Origin: Planctomicrobium sp051465645
GTDB lineage: Bacteria; Planctomycetota; Planctomycetia; Planctomycetales; Planctomycetaceae
Direction: 5' to 3'
Length of the DNA stretch: 64,000 nucleotides
NCBI RefSeq assembly: GCF_051465645.1
Contig: NZ_CP195790.1
Span: forward strand, 4,526,001 to 4,590,000
Below, one piece after another: positions 34,764 through 42,671 of the stretch. Every line of letters starts with the position of its first letter. Positions within the stretch are counted from its first letter, which is position 1. Under the pieces are notes generated by a model, which had not been told where the DNA came from, did no database searches, and saw only the letters and a list, made by a program, of their open reading frames with translations. Position numbers and translations under genes: made by a program.

Positions 34764-35126
34764 TCGAAATCCCTGCCGAGGCTGGCGGGGATTCTACTGA
34801 TGCAGAGAGATCTGCATTAAAAGTCGTCAGGCGGAGACTGCTCTGTTCTGATGCATCCGGGGGCGATACCCAGAGTTGGCAGCCGCATTGGTTTGACTTT
34901 GTTCTGATTACGGAACAGAGGAAAACCAGTGCGGCTGTTGCGTTGTTAGACCTGTCCAAAGAAACGTATTCGAAGGATTTTTTCAGAAAACGTGAAGTTG
35001 GCCCCTCGTCTGAGGAGTAACATGGCTGGAAGAATAGAAGAGCTGGCGGTATTCTGAGATTATCGCTTGAGGGGTCAGGCTGAAATTGAGTGGTTTCAGT
35101 TCGTTTGCCAGCAAGGAGTTATTGGC
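34764..35126. other. Intergenic region
   Basis: About 360 bp. A weak hairpin (AATCCCTGCC / GGCGGGGATT, 34768-34793) follows the YbjN-like gene and may act as terminator, without a T-run. A second small perfect hairpin is at 34800-34817. Nothing else is supported. Confidence 0.4.
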
Positions 35127-36188
35127 GTGGCCACAGCAGCCGATCACGCTCTCGTAAAACAGACCGACCCCGGTACGGAACGCACATTGTTTACCCGCCG
35201 GACCAGTTCGTTACTTGGTGTGCAGATTGCCGGAACCGGCTCTTATCTGCCGAATCGCGTCGTGACCAACGAGATGCTCAACGAGCAGTACGGTTGCGAT
35301 GCGAACTGGATCGTTCAACGGACCGGAATTCTGGAACGCCGGCATGCTCCGCCAGAGATCGCGACCAGCGACATGTGCGTTGAAGCAGCCAGATCTGCAA
35401 TTCGTTCTGCTGGAATCGATCCGCAACAGATTGATCTACTTGTTGTTGGGACATTCACGCCGGACTTTCATTGTCCGTCGACCGCCTGTCTCGTTCAGGA
35501 CAAGTTGGGCTTGGATTGCCCAGCGTTTGATACCGTGGCCGCCTGTGCCGGGTTCATGTATTCCATGGTCACAGCGGCTCAGTATGTCGCAACCGGAAAC
35601 GCCAAATGTGCTCTGGCGATCGGTGCCGATCTCAACAGTCGCATTGTGAACCCTCAGGACCAGCGGATTTATCCGTTGTTCGGAGACGGTGCTGGTGCTG
35701 TGTTGATTACGCGAGGAAACCCACATCAGGGTCTCGTCTGTTATCAGCTCGGATCGGATGGAAGCGGCGGACCGCTCCTGGATCGAAAAGCAGGCGGAAC
35801 CAGAAACCCTCTTTCAGCGGAATCGTTGATTGCCGGTGAACACTTCATGACGATGGACGGTCGAAGTGTCTTCAAGTGGGCAGTCCGGATGCTGACGGAT
35901 ACGATCGAACTTGTTTTGCAGAAAAGCGGCAAGACGGTCGACGACGTTTCTTTGTTCCTGCTGCATCAGGCCAATATTCGCATTATTAATGCGGCTGCCG
36001 AACAGTTGGGGATTCCTGAAGAAAAGCTGTTCAACAATCTTCAGAAGTACGGCAATACATCTGCAGCATCGATTCCAATCGTTATTGATGAGGCCGTCCA
36101 GGCGGGACGACTGCAACGGGGTGATCTCGCTCTGTTGTGTGGGTTCGGAGGCGGACTGACTTGGGGAACTGGTTTGTTCCGCTGGTAG
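35127..36188 (+). CDS. fabH: 3-oxoacyl-ACP synthase III (FabH-type)
   Basis: 353 residues from the GTG at 35127, chosen because AAGGAG lies 8 nt upstream; the frame's upstream extension to 35067 has no site. The catalytic triad is visible: Cys in DTVAACAGFMYS (about 140), His in LLHQANIRI (about 279) and Asn in YGNTSAASIP (about 309). The dimer/phosphopantetheine region GDGAGAVLI is present. FabH condenses acetyl-CoA with malonyl-ACP to start fatty-acid synthesis. An extra N-terminal stretch of about 30 residues precedes the usual start (LGVQIAGTGSYLP). OleA, another member of the fold, is less likely because of the NTSAASIP form of the Asn motif. Confidence 0.92.
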   Translation: MATAADHALVKQTDPGTERTLFTRRTSSLLGVQIAGTGSYLPNRVVTNEMLNEQYGCDANWIVQRTGILERRHAPPEIATSDMCVEAARSAIRSAGIDPQQIDLLVVGTFTPDFHCPSTACLVQDKLGLDCPAFDTVAACAGFMYSMVTAAQYVATGNAKCALAIGADLNSRIVNPQDQRIYPLFGDGAGAVLITRGNPHQGLVCYQLGSDGSGGPLLDRKAGGTRNPLSAESLIAGEHFMTMDGRSVFKWAVRMLTDTIELVLQKSGKTVDDVSLFLLHQANIRIINAAAEQLGIPEEKLFNNLQKYGNTSAASIPIVIDEAVQAGRLQRGDLALLCGFGGGLTWGTGLFRW

Positions 36189-36341
36189 TCGTCCATTTCA
36201 AATATTGCGATCCAGCTTTCGGCGCCATCAGTGCCTTGCTTGTCCTTTCCGTGCTAGCGCGCTGAGCGTTTTCTTCGGTTGAGGGTGCTGGCTTCAGAGA
36301 GCCGGGCGGGTTCTTGTTCTCCTGGTCACATTAAGGGGCCG

Positions 36342-37445
36342 ATGATGTCTGGGATTCAGCGTAAGGGAACCGCGCTTCAAAGGGGATTGAAGGGGCTGTT
36401 CTGTGTCCTCTTCGGATTTCTGGCGTACTGGCTGCTTGGCTATCTGATTGATGATCTGGGACGCGTGCGGGCTCCGGATTATTCTCAAATTGAGAAGCGT
36501 CTAATCGATCCAGAGTTGCGGAAGAAGAGCGAATCGCTGACGCAAAAAGCGACTGAGATCCAGAGCGAACTCTCTTCTCAGCAGCAACAGCAACAGAACC
36601 TGCGCGACAGTACAAGCAGCGCGCAGACGACAATGAATCAATTGCTCGCCTTTCAGAAGCTGAGCCTTGAAAAAGATGTCAAACCGACGGAGGAAGAGCA
36701 GCAGGCGCTGGCAGAAAGTCAAAAGGTCTTCCTTGCCAATCAAAAGCAGTATCAGAAGCTGACTGAAGAGATTGGTGTGCTTCAGCTGCAACTGACGAAA
36801 GTTCGGGAAGAGTCTCGCCAGCTCGATCAGTCGCTTGCGAGCGTGCGTGCCGGGGCAAACGAAGAATACGCAAAGCTCATACGGCGGCAGGAATTCTGGG
36901 AGGCAGCCGTCAAGTTGGGGATTCTGACACCCTTGCTGGTGGGTTCGCTCTGGCTGTTTTATCGAACACGCGGAAGCATTTACGTTCCGCTGTATGTCGC
37001 GTTTGCGGTCGCAGTCGCGTTCAAAGTCCTCTTCGTCATGCACGAATACTTCCCGAGTCGTGCGTTCAGGTATGTGCTGATTGTGACGTCGCTGATTGTC
37101 GTCACCAGAGCGTTGATCGCGCTGCTTCGGTCCATTGCAAAGCCTGGTGTTCAACTCCTGCTGAATCAGTATCGCGAGGCCTATGAGTACTTCGTGTGTC
37201 CCAACTGCAATTTTCCGATTCGTCGCGGGCCATTGAAATCCCTGTATTGGACCCGCAGGACGTTGAAGAAGTTGAGAATTGTTCCGACGGACTCAGGAAC
37301 TGTGGAAAAGCCGTACTGTTGTCCTTCATGCAGCACTCAGCTGTTTGAAGAATGCAGCAATTGCCAGCAGGTTCGACATTCATTGCTGCCGACTTGCGAA
37401 CACTGTGGAACAACCCGATCGCTCGAAGAGAATGCAGCTGTTTGA
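36342..37445 (+). CDS. Membrane protein with coiled coil and C-terminal zinc ribbons
   Basis: 367 residues from the ATG at 36342 with AAGGGG just upstream; the frame runs further upstream without support. One membrane helix at about 17-37 (LFCVLFGFLAYWLLGYLI). A long coiled coil follows at about 50-180, including a run of six Gln. Three or so membrane helices lie at about 195-280, and a cytoplasmic zinc-ribbon region at about 300-360 has four CxxC pairs (CPNCN, CPSCS, CSNCQ, CEHCG). I do not recognise the family. The combination suggests a membrane scaffold with a regulatory metal-binding end (inference). Confidence 0.75.
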   Translation: MMSGIQRKGTALQRGLKGLFCVLFGFLAYWLLGYLIDDLGRVRAPDYSQIEKRLIDPELRKKSESLTQKATEIQSELSSQQQQQQNLRDSTSSAQTTMNQLLAFQKLSLEKDVKPTEEEQQALAESQKVFLANQKQYQKLTEEIGVLQLQLTKVREESRQLDQSLASVRAGANEEYAKLIRRQEFWEAAVKLGILTPLLVGSLWLFYRTRGSIYVPLYVAFAVAVAFKVLFVMHEYFPSRAFRYVLIVTSLIVVTRALIALLRSIAKPGVQLLLNQYREAYEYFVCPNCNFPIRRGPLKSLYWTRRTLKKLRIVPTDSGTVEKPYCCPSCSTQLFEECSNCQQVRHSLLPTCEHCGTTRSLEENAAV

Positions 37446-37540
37446 GACCAGTGTGGGGTTTCAGATGTTATTGGTATCGAACACATTCGCCTGATGTCGG
37501 GATGTGCGAGGGTTGTCGGGGAACTACTGCGGAAATCGAA

Positions 37541-37957
37541 ATGAGTGTGCCGCCAATTCAAGTGAAGCAGATCGATCATATTTCGATCGTGGTCAAAGAT
37601 CTCGAAGCCTCAAAAGCATTCTACGGCGATGTCTTGGGAATGCAGCAGGTGCCACGGCCAGCGTTCTCATTTGTTGGTCTGTGGTTTCAGGCAGGATCGA
37701 CTCAGGTGCACCTCATTCTGGAGCATGCAGAGTCTGGCCCGGCGAATCGTGATCGGCCTGAGAAGTTGACCGTCAGCCGTACTCGGCACGTCGCTTTTGA
37801 GGTGGACGATGCGATGCTGGCGAAAGCCCGACTTGATGAACTCGGGATTCCGATTGCATCTGGCCCAAAGCCACGCCCGGATGGTCCCATTCAGGTCACC
37901 GTTTTTGATCCAGATGACAACTTGATCGAGTTGTTCAGTCACGTTCAGAGAACGTAA
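37541..37957 (+). CDS. VOC (glyoxalase/dioxygenase fold) family protein
   Basis: 138 residues from the ATG at 37541; the frame's longer upstream part is not supported. Two beta-alpha-beta-beta-beta modules: IDHISIVVKDLEASKAFYGDVLGM (about 9-33) with a metal-type His, and TRHVAFEVDDAMLAKARLDELGI with the second His, ending DPDDNLIELFSH with the Glu ligand. This matches single-domain glyoxalase I / dioxygenase-fold proteins, which bind a divalent metal and act on varied small molecules. The substrate cannot be inferred. It follows the zinc-ribbon membrane protein by 95 bp. Confidence 0.88.
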   Translation: MSVPPIQVKQIDHISIVVKDLEASKAFYGDVLGMQQVPRPAFSFVGLWFQAGSTQVHLILEHAESGPANRDRPEKLTVSRTRHVAFEVDDAMLAKARLDELGIPIASGPKPRPDGPIQVTVFDPDDNLIELFSHVQRT

Positions 37958-38151
37958 TGTTGCTCCTCATGATCCAAGTTGCAGGGGCGCTGTGCCGGGC
38001 TACATGACAATCGGTTCAGAACGACCGGCCTGAATTGTTGAAACCGGAATATTCAGTGCGGTGCCTCCAGTTTCGTGCAGGACCAGTGGTGAAAGAGACT
38101 TGGCTGGCCCCCAGACTTCCGGACCGTGTATACTGTTGATCCGTCCCTGCC

Positions 38152-38448
38152 GTGACGTTCGACCTGTCGGCTGTTCAGCCGGTGGTCAGTGAACGGCAAT
38201 TGTCACATCAGCCATCGTCGTTAAAGGCGGTTTCGCCACCGAGCAGTGCTATGCAGGACATGCCTAAACAGGTCGTTATTGGATCGATCGCTGTCGCCGG
38301 TGCCGTTGCCGTTGCAGCTGTGGCCGATTTGTTTGTCGGGGTTCCATTTTCTGGGACCAGCTACACCAAAGTGATGGACGTTCTGTTCATTGTGGCCAGT
38401 GGAATCGTGATCTATCTCGGCATCGATTCTTATCGCGATCTGAGCTAG
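38152..38448 (+). CDS. Small integral membrane protein of unknown function
   Basis: 98 residues from a GTG at 38152, or about 65 from the ATG at 38251; neither has a clear ribosome-binding site. Two hydrophobic helices (VVIGSIAVAGAVAVAAVADLFVG and VLFIVASGIVIYLGI) are joined by a short polar loop. No family recognised. Its TAG stop is the first triplet of the reverse-oriented repeat copy C. Confidence 0.6.
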   Translation: MTFDLSAVQPVVSERQLSHQPSSLKAVSPPSSAMQDMPKQVVIGSIAVAGAVAVAAVADLFVGVPFSGTSYTKVMDVLFIVASGIVIYLGIDSYRDLS

Positions 38449-38548
38449 ACCGGTTCGGTTAAGCATTGTGGCCGCGCAGCAGCCTTCTTGATTGGAGAAA
38501 GGCTGGATTCCGCGTGCCGAAGATGCTGCATATTTCTGGAATTGCTTA
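38446..38548 (-). repeat. Dispersed ~104-bp repeat, copy C
   Basis: Reverse orientation to copies A and B. Its reverse complement keeps ATTCCAGAAATATGC, GGCACGCGG, CCAG, TTTCTCC..AAGAAGG, GGCTGCTGCGCGGCCACA and the terminal AACCG-AAC-CGGTCTA hairpin. The TAG stop of the membrane protein gene is its edge. It lies between convergent genes. Confidence 0.85.
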
Positions 38549-38584
38549 CGCAGGTCTGCGTTCTCTGCGACAGCAGGCAATTTG

Positions 38585-39238
38585 TTAGCGGCTTTGGTGG
38601 TCGCGGATGTGGACGCGTCGATCGATGACCTGTAAGCGTTGTTCTGCAAAAAGCCGGATCGCGTCAGGATAGGCACTGCACTCGGCTTCAAACACACGTG
38701 CAGCCACTGTGTCCGGAGTGTCGTCGTCCAGGACAGGAACGGTTCTCTGAAGAATGATCGGTCCCTGATCATAGTCGTTGTCGCAGAAATGAACTGTGCA
38801 CCCGGAGACTTTGCATCCCCTGGCGAGAACAGCTTCATGAACGTGATGTCCATACATTCCGTGACCGCAAAACGCTGGAATGAGGGCAGGGTGAATGTTC
38901 ATCACCCGATTTTCAAAGTCCGCTGGGATCAAGATTCTGGCGAGAAAGCCACCGAGAACGACCAGGTCGATTTTAAGAGTTCGGAAGTCCTGAAAGATCG
39001 CTTCGCTGTACTCTTCGAGACCAGTGAATTGCTTTCTGGTGACCAGTTTGGCCGTCAGTCCCAGCTTCTCTGATCGCTCGATCCCTTTGCAGTCGCGATT
39101 GGCAACCACTGAAACAATCTCAGCGTTAAGTTGGCCTGCGCTGATTTGTTCCTGCAGGTTGACGAGCGTGGTTCCACCGCCGGAGATCAATACGGCGATA
39201 CGGACGGGCTTGGAACCGGCTACTGAAGTTGACGACAT
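38585..39238 (-). CDS. purN: Phosphoribosylglycinamide formyltransferase
   Basis: 217 residues, normal length. N-terminal ribose-phosphate loop VLISGGGTTLVNL (about 17-29), the catalytic-region motif MNIHPALIPAFCGHGMYG (Asn and His of the family triad) and DYDQGPIILQ supplying the catalytic Asp. PurN transfers a formyl group from 10-formyl-tetrahydrofolate to GAR in purine synthesis; cytoplasmic. ATG start at 39236-39238. Usual signature PSLLPAF-x-G reads PALIPAFCG. It ends 36 bp from repeat copy C. Confidence 0.95.
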   Translation of the reverse strand: MSSTSVAGSKPVRIAVLISGGGTTLVNLQEQISAGQLNAEIVSVVANRDCKGIERSEKLGLTAKLVTRKQFTGLEEYSEAIFQDFRTLKIDLVVLGGFLARILIPADFENRVMNIHPALIPAFCGHGMYGHHVHEAVLARGCKVSGCTVHFCDNDYDQGPIILQRTVPVLDDDTPDTVAARVFEAECSAYPDAIRLFAEQRLQVIDRRVHIRDHQSR

Positions 39239-39483
39239 TGAGGGCTCGACTGTTTCACGATCAGGTGGAGAGGAGCGTTTTGCTCATTCCCAACTGACAT
39301 TCAATTGGATCGACGTGGTGAGGAGGCGTCAGAGTGTAGAGTGTAATGGCGTGACCACTCGAAACTGAAGTGTTCGCCACAAAGAGCCCACGATCGTTGC
39401 TGCTCGTGGGGAGTCGAAGCCCCTGAGTCGAGCCGGCCCGGCTCCATGTGGTCGCGTCCCAGTCTCCACTGCAGCAGTTCCGG

Positions 39484-40071
39484 CTATTTCGGGTACAGTC
39501 TGCGCACCCGATCGCGATGTGCTTCGAGAAACCCCTGTGGTTCTCCGGTGATCGGATCGAGGGCAACGATCTCAATCATCTTCCAGCCTTCAGGTTCGTT
39601 CTGCCATTTTGCTTCCCACATCGTGCTGACGCGACTGGTTCCGACGGGATTATCCAGCGTTGCGTTCACACGAAAGCGACTTCTGGCGCGCTGGTCTTTG
39701 GCGATCATTTCCACCTGAACATCCGTGACTCGCATGTCGTCATGAACTTTGACGAGGTTGTACCCTTCTGCAGCCAGAAGCTGTACATCCCATGACGATT
39801 TGGAAATGTACGACAAGGTCTTGTCCAGATCGCGTTTCTGGAATGCCTGAGTCATCGCATAGATGTTCTGTGCAACCTGTTCTCGCGGCGTGATGACCAT
39901 TGCATCAATCGCGAGAGAGGCGCCTGCCAGGAGCAGGCAGGTAACAGCACCGAGGATCCATTTCAGCTGTCGCTGCTGAGACCAGAACATGAACAATGCG
40001 ACGGAAGCGAGCAAGCAGACGGCAAAGGCCGGCCAAGGATTGTCTGTAGGCCACATCATGGGCACGCCCAC
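39484..40071 (-). CDS. Membrane-anchored protein with NTF2-like domain
   Basis: 195 residues from a GTG at 40069-40071; the ATG pair at 40054-40059 is an alternative start. Two hydrophobic segments (about 14-29 and 38-57) precede a periplasmic domain that begins with VAQNIYAMTQAFQKRDLDKTLSYIS, the helix-plus-cone layout of NTF2/SnoaL-like folds, and includes WEAKWQNEPEGWKMIEIVA. Function unknown; family members bind small molecules or act as envelope chaperones. Same strand as the small gene at 40105-40314, 33 bp apart, so the two likely form an operon. Confidence 0.7.
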   Translation of the reverse strand: MGVPMMWPTDNPWPAFAVCLLASVALFMFWSQQRQLKWILGAVTCLLLAGASLAIDAMVITPREQVAQNIYAMTQAFQKRDLDKTLSYISKSSWDVQLLAAEGYNLVKVHDDMRVTDVQVEMIAKDQRARSRFRVNATLDNPVGTSRVSTMWEAKWQNEPEGWKMIEIVALDPITGEPQGFLEAHRDRVRRLYPK

Positions 40072-40104
40072 TGCCGTCTAACCAATTCGGAGACGACAGT
40101 GTCC

Positions 40105-40314
40105 TTATTTGGTGATGATTTCTTTAACGAGTCCTCGTCCGGCTTTGTAGGCGTGACGAACCGCAAACAGGCGAGTCTCGATCTGTTGCTCGGTGTAATA
40201 GCGTCCAACTTCACTCGGCGGCAGGCCAGCAAGGGCCAGCGTCAATGGAAGCAGGTCCATGAATTCACGATATCGACGCTGTTGATCGTTTTGAGCTGAT
40301 GCCTGTTCTGACAC
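40105..40314 (-). CDS. Small conserved-looking cytoplasmic protein, 69 aa
   Basis: 69 residues from a GTG with GGAG 7 nt upstream, which supports it as a real gene. The sequence is helical and charged (RRYREFMDLLPLTLALAGLPPSEVGRYYTEQQIETRLFAVRHAYKAG split over two or three helices). It has no signal peptide and no recognised motif. It overlaps no other gene and lies directly upstream of the NTF2-like protein gene. Confidence 0.7.
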   Translation of the reverse strand: MSEQASAQNDQQRRYREFMDLLPLTLALAGLPPSEVGRYYTEQQIETRLFAVRHAYKAGRGLVKEIITK

Positions 40315-40725
40315 AGTAATTCTCCACGCGAGTGCGAGGAGGGTGAGTCGAAATCTATCTCCTCACCCAACTCTACGGAACTTTTCCAGAGACTGTTGGA
40401 GCATATTCGTTTTCGATCAGATCATCCACTGCGGATGCTTTGAAGTGCGATCGGCAGTTTGAGTGCAGGGAACGTTGCCGGTGTCTGCCAAGAGAGAACT
40501 TCGTATCAGAATTAAACGGATGCCCGAGCGGTTGGGCGGGTCGTGCGGGTGTTGCTGATCGGTTGGTGTTGCCGGGTTTTGGGGGCTCGTTGCAGCCTAT
40601 GATCCGAATGAGATCGAGTCGCCTGCAAATTGCGTAAGTTGGTGAAGGTGGGAGTTGACAGAGGGTTGTAGGAGTTATGATTGAGCTTGATGAAGATCGA
40701 ATCAAAATATCTGGAGTCAATATAA
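40315..40725. other. Divergent intergenic region
   Basis: About 410 bp between divergent genes. It should contain both promoters. Frames here (including a 293-codon minus-strand frame that runs into the next gene) have Arg/His/Ser-rich composition and no site, so I see no gene. Confidence 0.5.
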
Positions 40726-41199
40726 ATGAACCGCATGACCTTGTCGGCAATTTTGGCGCTGACCTTAGTCGCTTTCCTCGGGGCATGTTCCAGCGATGCT
40801 TTCGCCGGCCATCGGCATCATCACCGTGGATATGGTTACGGGTACTATGCCCAGCCATATTCAACACCATGGGGCTATAACAACAGCGCTTACTACGGCC
40901 ACGGATACTTCTATCGCAATCCGTTCTATTCACATGGAACCCTGTACGGCACCTATGGTGGATACCGTCCGTCGTACTCTTATGGGCTCTACAATTCCCC
41001 AGCGTTTGTTGCTCCAGCGTCTGCTCCATGCAACACCTGCAACTCCGCAACTTTGTCGTATGACTATGCTCCATATGCATACGTCCGCCCAGCGACAGTG
41101 ATGTCAGTGGGCTACGCACCAGCTTATGCTCCAATGCCATCCTACGCCGGATATGGAAACTATGGGTACGGATCTGTTGGCTGCGGTTGCGGCAATTAA
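40726..41199 (+). CDS. Secreted Tyr/Gly/His-rich protein, probable lipoprotein
   Basis: 157 residues; GGAG about 9 nt before the ATG. Signal with a lipobox-like LGAC (about 18-21), although the segment continues to an AFA-G site, so type I cleavage is also possible. The mature part is low complexity: a His-rich patch (GHRHHHRG), then repeated YG/GY/YS/PY units, many Ala-Pro pairs, and single Cys pairs (CNTC, CGCG). Planctomycetes encode many such exported repetitive proteins of unknown role; surface coat or metal-binding roles are possible (inference). It carries its own downstream hairpin. Confidence 0.7.
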   Translation: MNRMTLSAILALTLVAFLGACSSDAFAGHRHHHRGYGYGYYAQPYSTPWGYNNSAYYGHGYFYRNPFYSHGTLYGTYGGYRPSYSYGLYNSPAFVAPASAPCNTCNSATLSYDYAPYAYVRPATVMSVGYAPAYAPMPSYAGYGNYGYGSVGCGCGN

Positions 41200-41241
41200 G
41201 AACGTGACCCAGAACTCGGGAGCCCCGTTTTCGAGTGGCAC

Positions 41242-41267
41242 CGCTGATCACCATTGATTGATCAGCG
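41242..41267 (+). terminator. Possible terminator of the Tyr/Gly-rich protein gene
   Basis: CGCTGATCA / TGATCAGCG, a perfect 9-bp stem with an 8-nt loop, 43 bp past the stop. The trailing T-run is weak (TTCC). Confidence 0.5.
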
Positions 41268-41430
41268 TTCCGGAATTTGATTGAAAATCTTGATGGCTGC
41301 GATGATGCGAGTTCGTTCGCTCATCGCAGCCGTTTTGTTTTCTGTTATGCTGGTGGTTGAGTCCGTGGATGTCATTGATCGCGGATTTTCATTGAATCAA
41401 CCGGCTTTGAAGCAACAGGAGACCTGCCGC

Positions 41431-42576
41431 GTGCCAGTCGTTACGGAAACCGAGTCTCAACGCAATGTTCTGGTGCAGCTTGGCGATCGCAGCTATGAGA
41501 TCGTCGTCGGAAATGGTCTGATCGCTACCAGCGGAGAGACCATCACGAACTGGGTGCAGAAGCGATTTCCAAATACCAAAGCTGGAACAGCGCTCGTGAT
41601 CACGGACGGAAATGTTGTCCGTCATGCCAATCAGGTCGAAGCCAGTCTTCAACAGAATGGTTGGCGGACCAGCCAGTTCCAGATGCCTCCTGGAGAAAGC
41701 TCCAAACGGCTCGAAATCATTTCACAGGCTTGGGACAGGCTTGTCGAAATGCAGGCAGATCGTCAGACGGTGGTTGTCGCGGTCGGCGGGGGGGTTGTTG
41801 GAGATGCCGCAGGATTCGTCGCGGCGTCATTCGCTCGGGGCGTGCCGTTTGTGCAAATTCCCACGACATTGTTGGCCGATGTCGACAGCTCGGTCGGCGG
41901 CAAGGTCGGGATCAATCATCCTCTTGCAAAGAATCTGATCGGGGCGTTTCACCAGCCGATCGGCGTCATCATTGATACGCGTGCACTCGAAACTCTGCCG
42001 GATCGAGAGTATTGCTCCGGGATGGCGGAGATCGTGAAATACGGGGTCATTCTTGATGCCGATTTTTTCGAGTATCTCGAACGAAATGTGACCGAGTTGA
42101 ACAGTCGCGACCCGAAGGCGATTGCGTACGCCATCAGTCGGAGCTGTGAACTCAAGGCACTCGTTGTTGAGCAGGATGAATACGAGCGATCAGGTCTGCG
42201 CGCTGTCCTGAACTATGGACATACTTATGCTCACGCGTTTGAAGCGTTGACCGGCTATGGCGAACTGTTTCATGGGGAAGCCGTCTCAATCGGGATGGTT
42301 TACGCCAGTAAGTTGTCCGAGTTGTGTGGGCGGACCGATGCCGAACTGACTCAGCGACAGGTGGCGTTGCTGGAGGCATTGAAGTTACCAGTCAGCCTTC
42401 CTGCTAAACATGCAATTCGCGGAGCAGATATCATTCAGCGGATGCAGCTGGACAAGAAGACGCTTGCAGGGCAACTCCGGTTCGTACTGCCGACTCGGTT
42501 GGGACATGTGGAACTGGTGAAGGGGGTCCCTGAAGAACTTGTCTGGAAAACGCTCAAAGAAGCCGGAATTGAATAG
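41431..42576 (+). CDS. aroB: 3-dehydroquinate synthase
   Basis: 381 residues from the GTG at 41431, chosen because GGAG lies 9 nt upstream; a longer frame from 41281 would add a hydrophobic leader not found in the family. NAD-dependent enzyme of the shikimate pathway that turns DAHP into 3-dehydroquinate. Motifs: VVAVGGGVVGDAAGFVAAS, IPTTLLADVDSSVGGKVGINH, the metal-ligand region with EIVKYGV and LNYGHTYAHAFE, and HGEAVSIGM. Length is close to the usual 350-370. It precedes the OleC-like gene by 95 bp on the same strand. Confidence 0.95.
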   Translation: MPVVTETESQRNVLVQLGDRSYEIVVGNGLIATSGETITNWVQKRFPNTKAGTALVITDGNVVRHANQVEASLQQNGWRTSQFQMPPGESSKRLEIISQAWDRLVEMQADRQTVVVAVGGGVVGDAAGFVAASFARGVPFVQIPTTLLADVDSSVGGKVGINHPLAKNLIGAFHQPIGVIIDTRALETLPDREYCSGMAEIVKYGVILDADFFEYLERNVTELNSRDPKAIAYAISRSCELKALVVEQDEYERSGLRAVLNYGHTYAHAFEALTGYGELFHGEAVSIGMVYASKLSELCGRTDAELTQRQVALLEALKLPVSLPAKHAIRGADIIQRMQLDKKTLAGQLRFVLPTRLGHVELVKGVPEELVWKTLKEAGIE

Positions 42577-42671
42577 CCGTTCAAAGTCCGTTGGCGTGTC
42601 TCCAGCTTTTGTCCTTCAAACTGCATGTTGATGCCTCTGTCTCACATGCTCAGGTTGCATTCAGTTCCCCA

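Noticed and set aside
40373..41254. 293-codon minus-strand frame
   Set aside because: Mostly antisense to the Tyr/Gly-rich gene; Arg/His-rich mirror of GC-rich repeats, no site.
41281..41430. 50-codon hydrophobic N-terminal extension of AroB
   Set aside because: AroB is a cytoplasmic enzyme; the GTG at 41431 has GGAG at good spacing.
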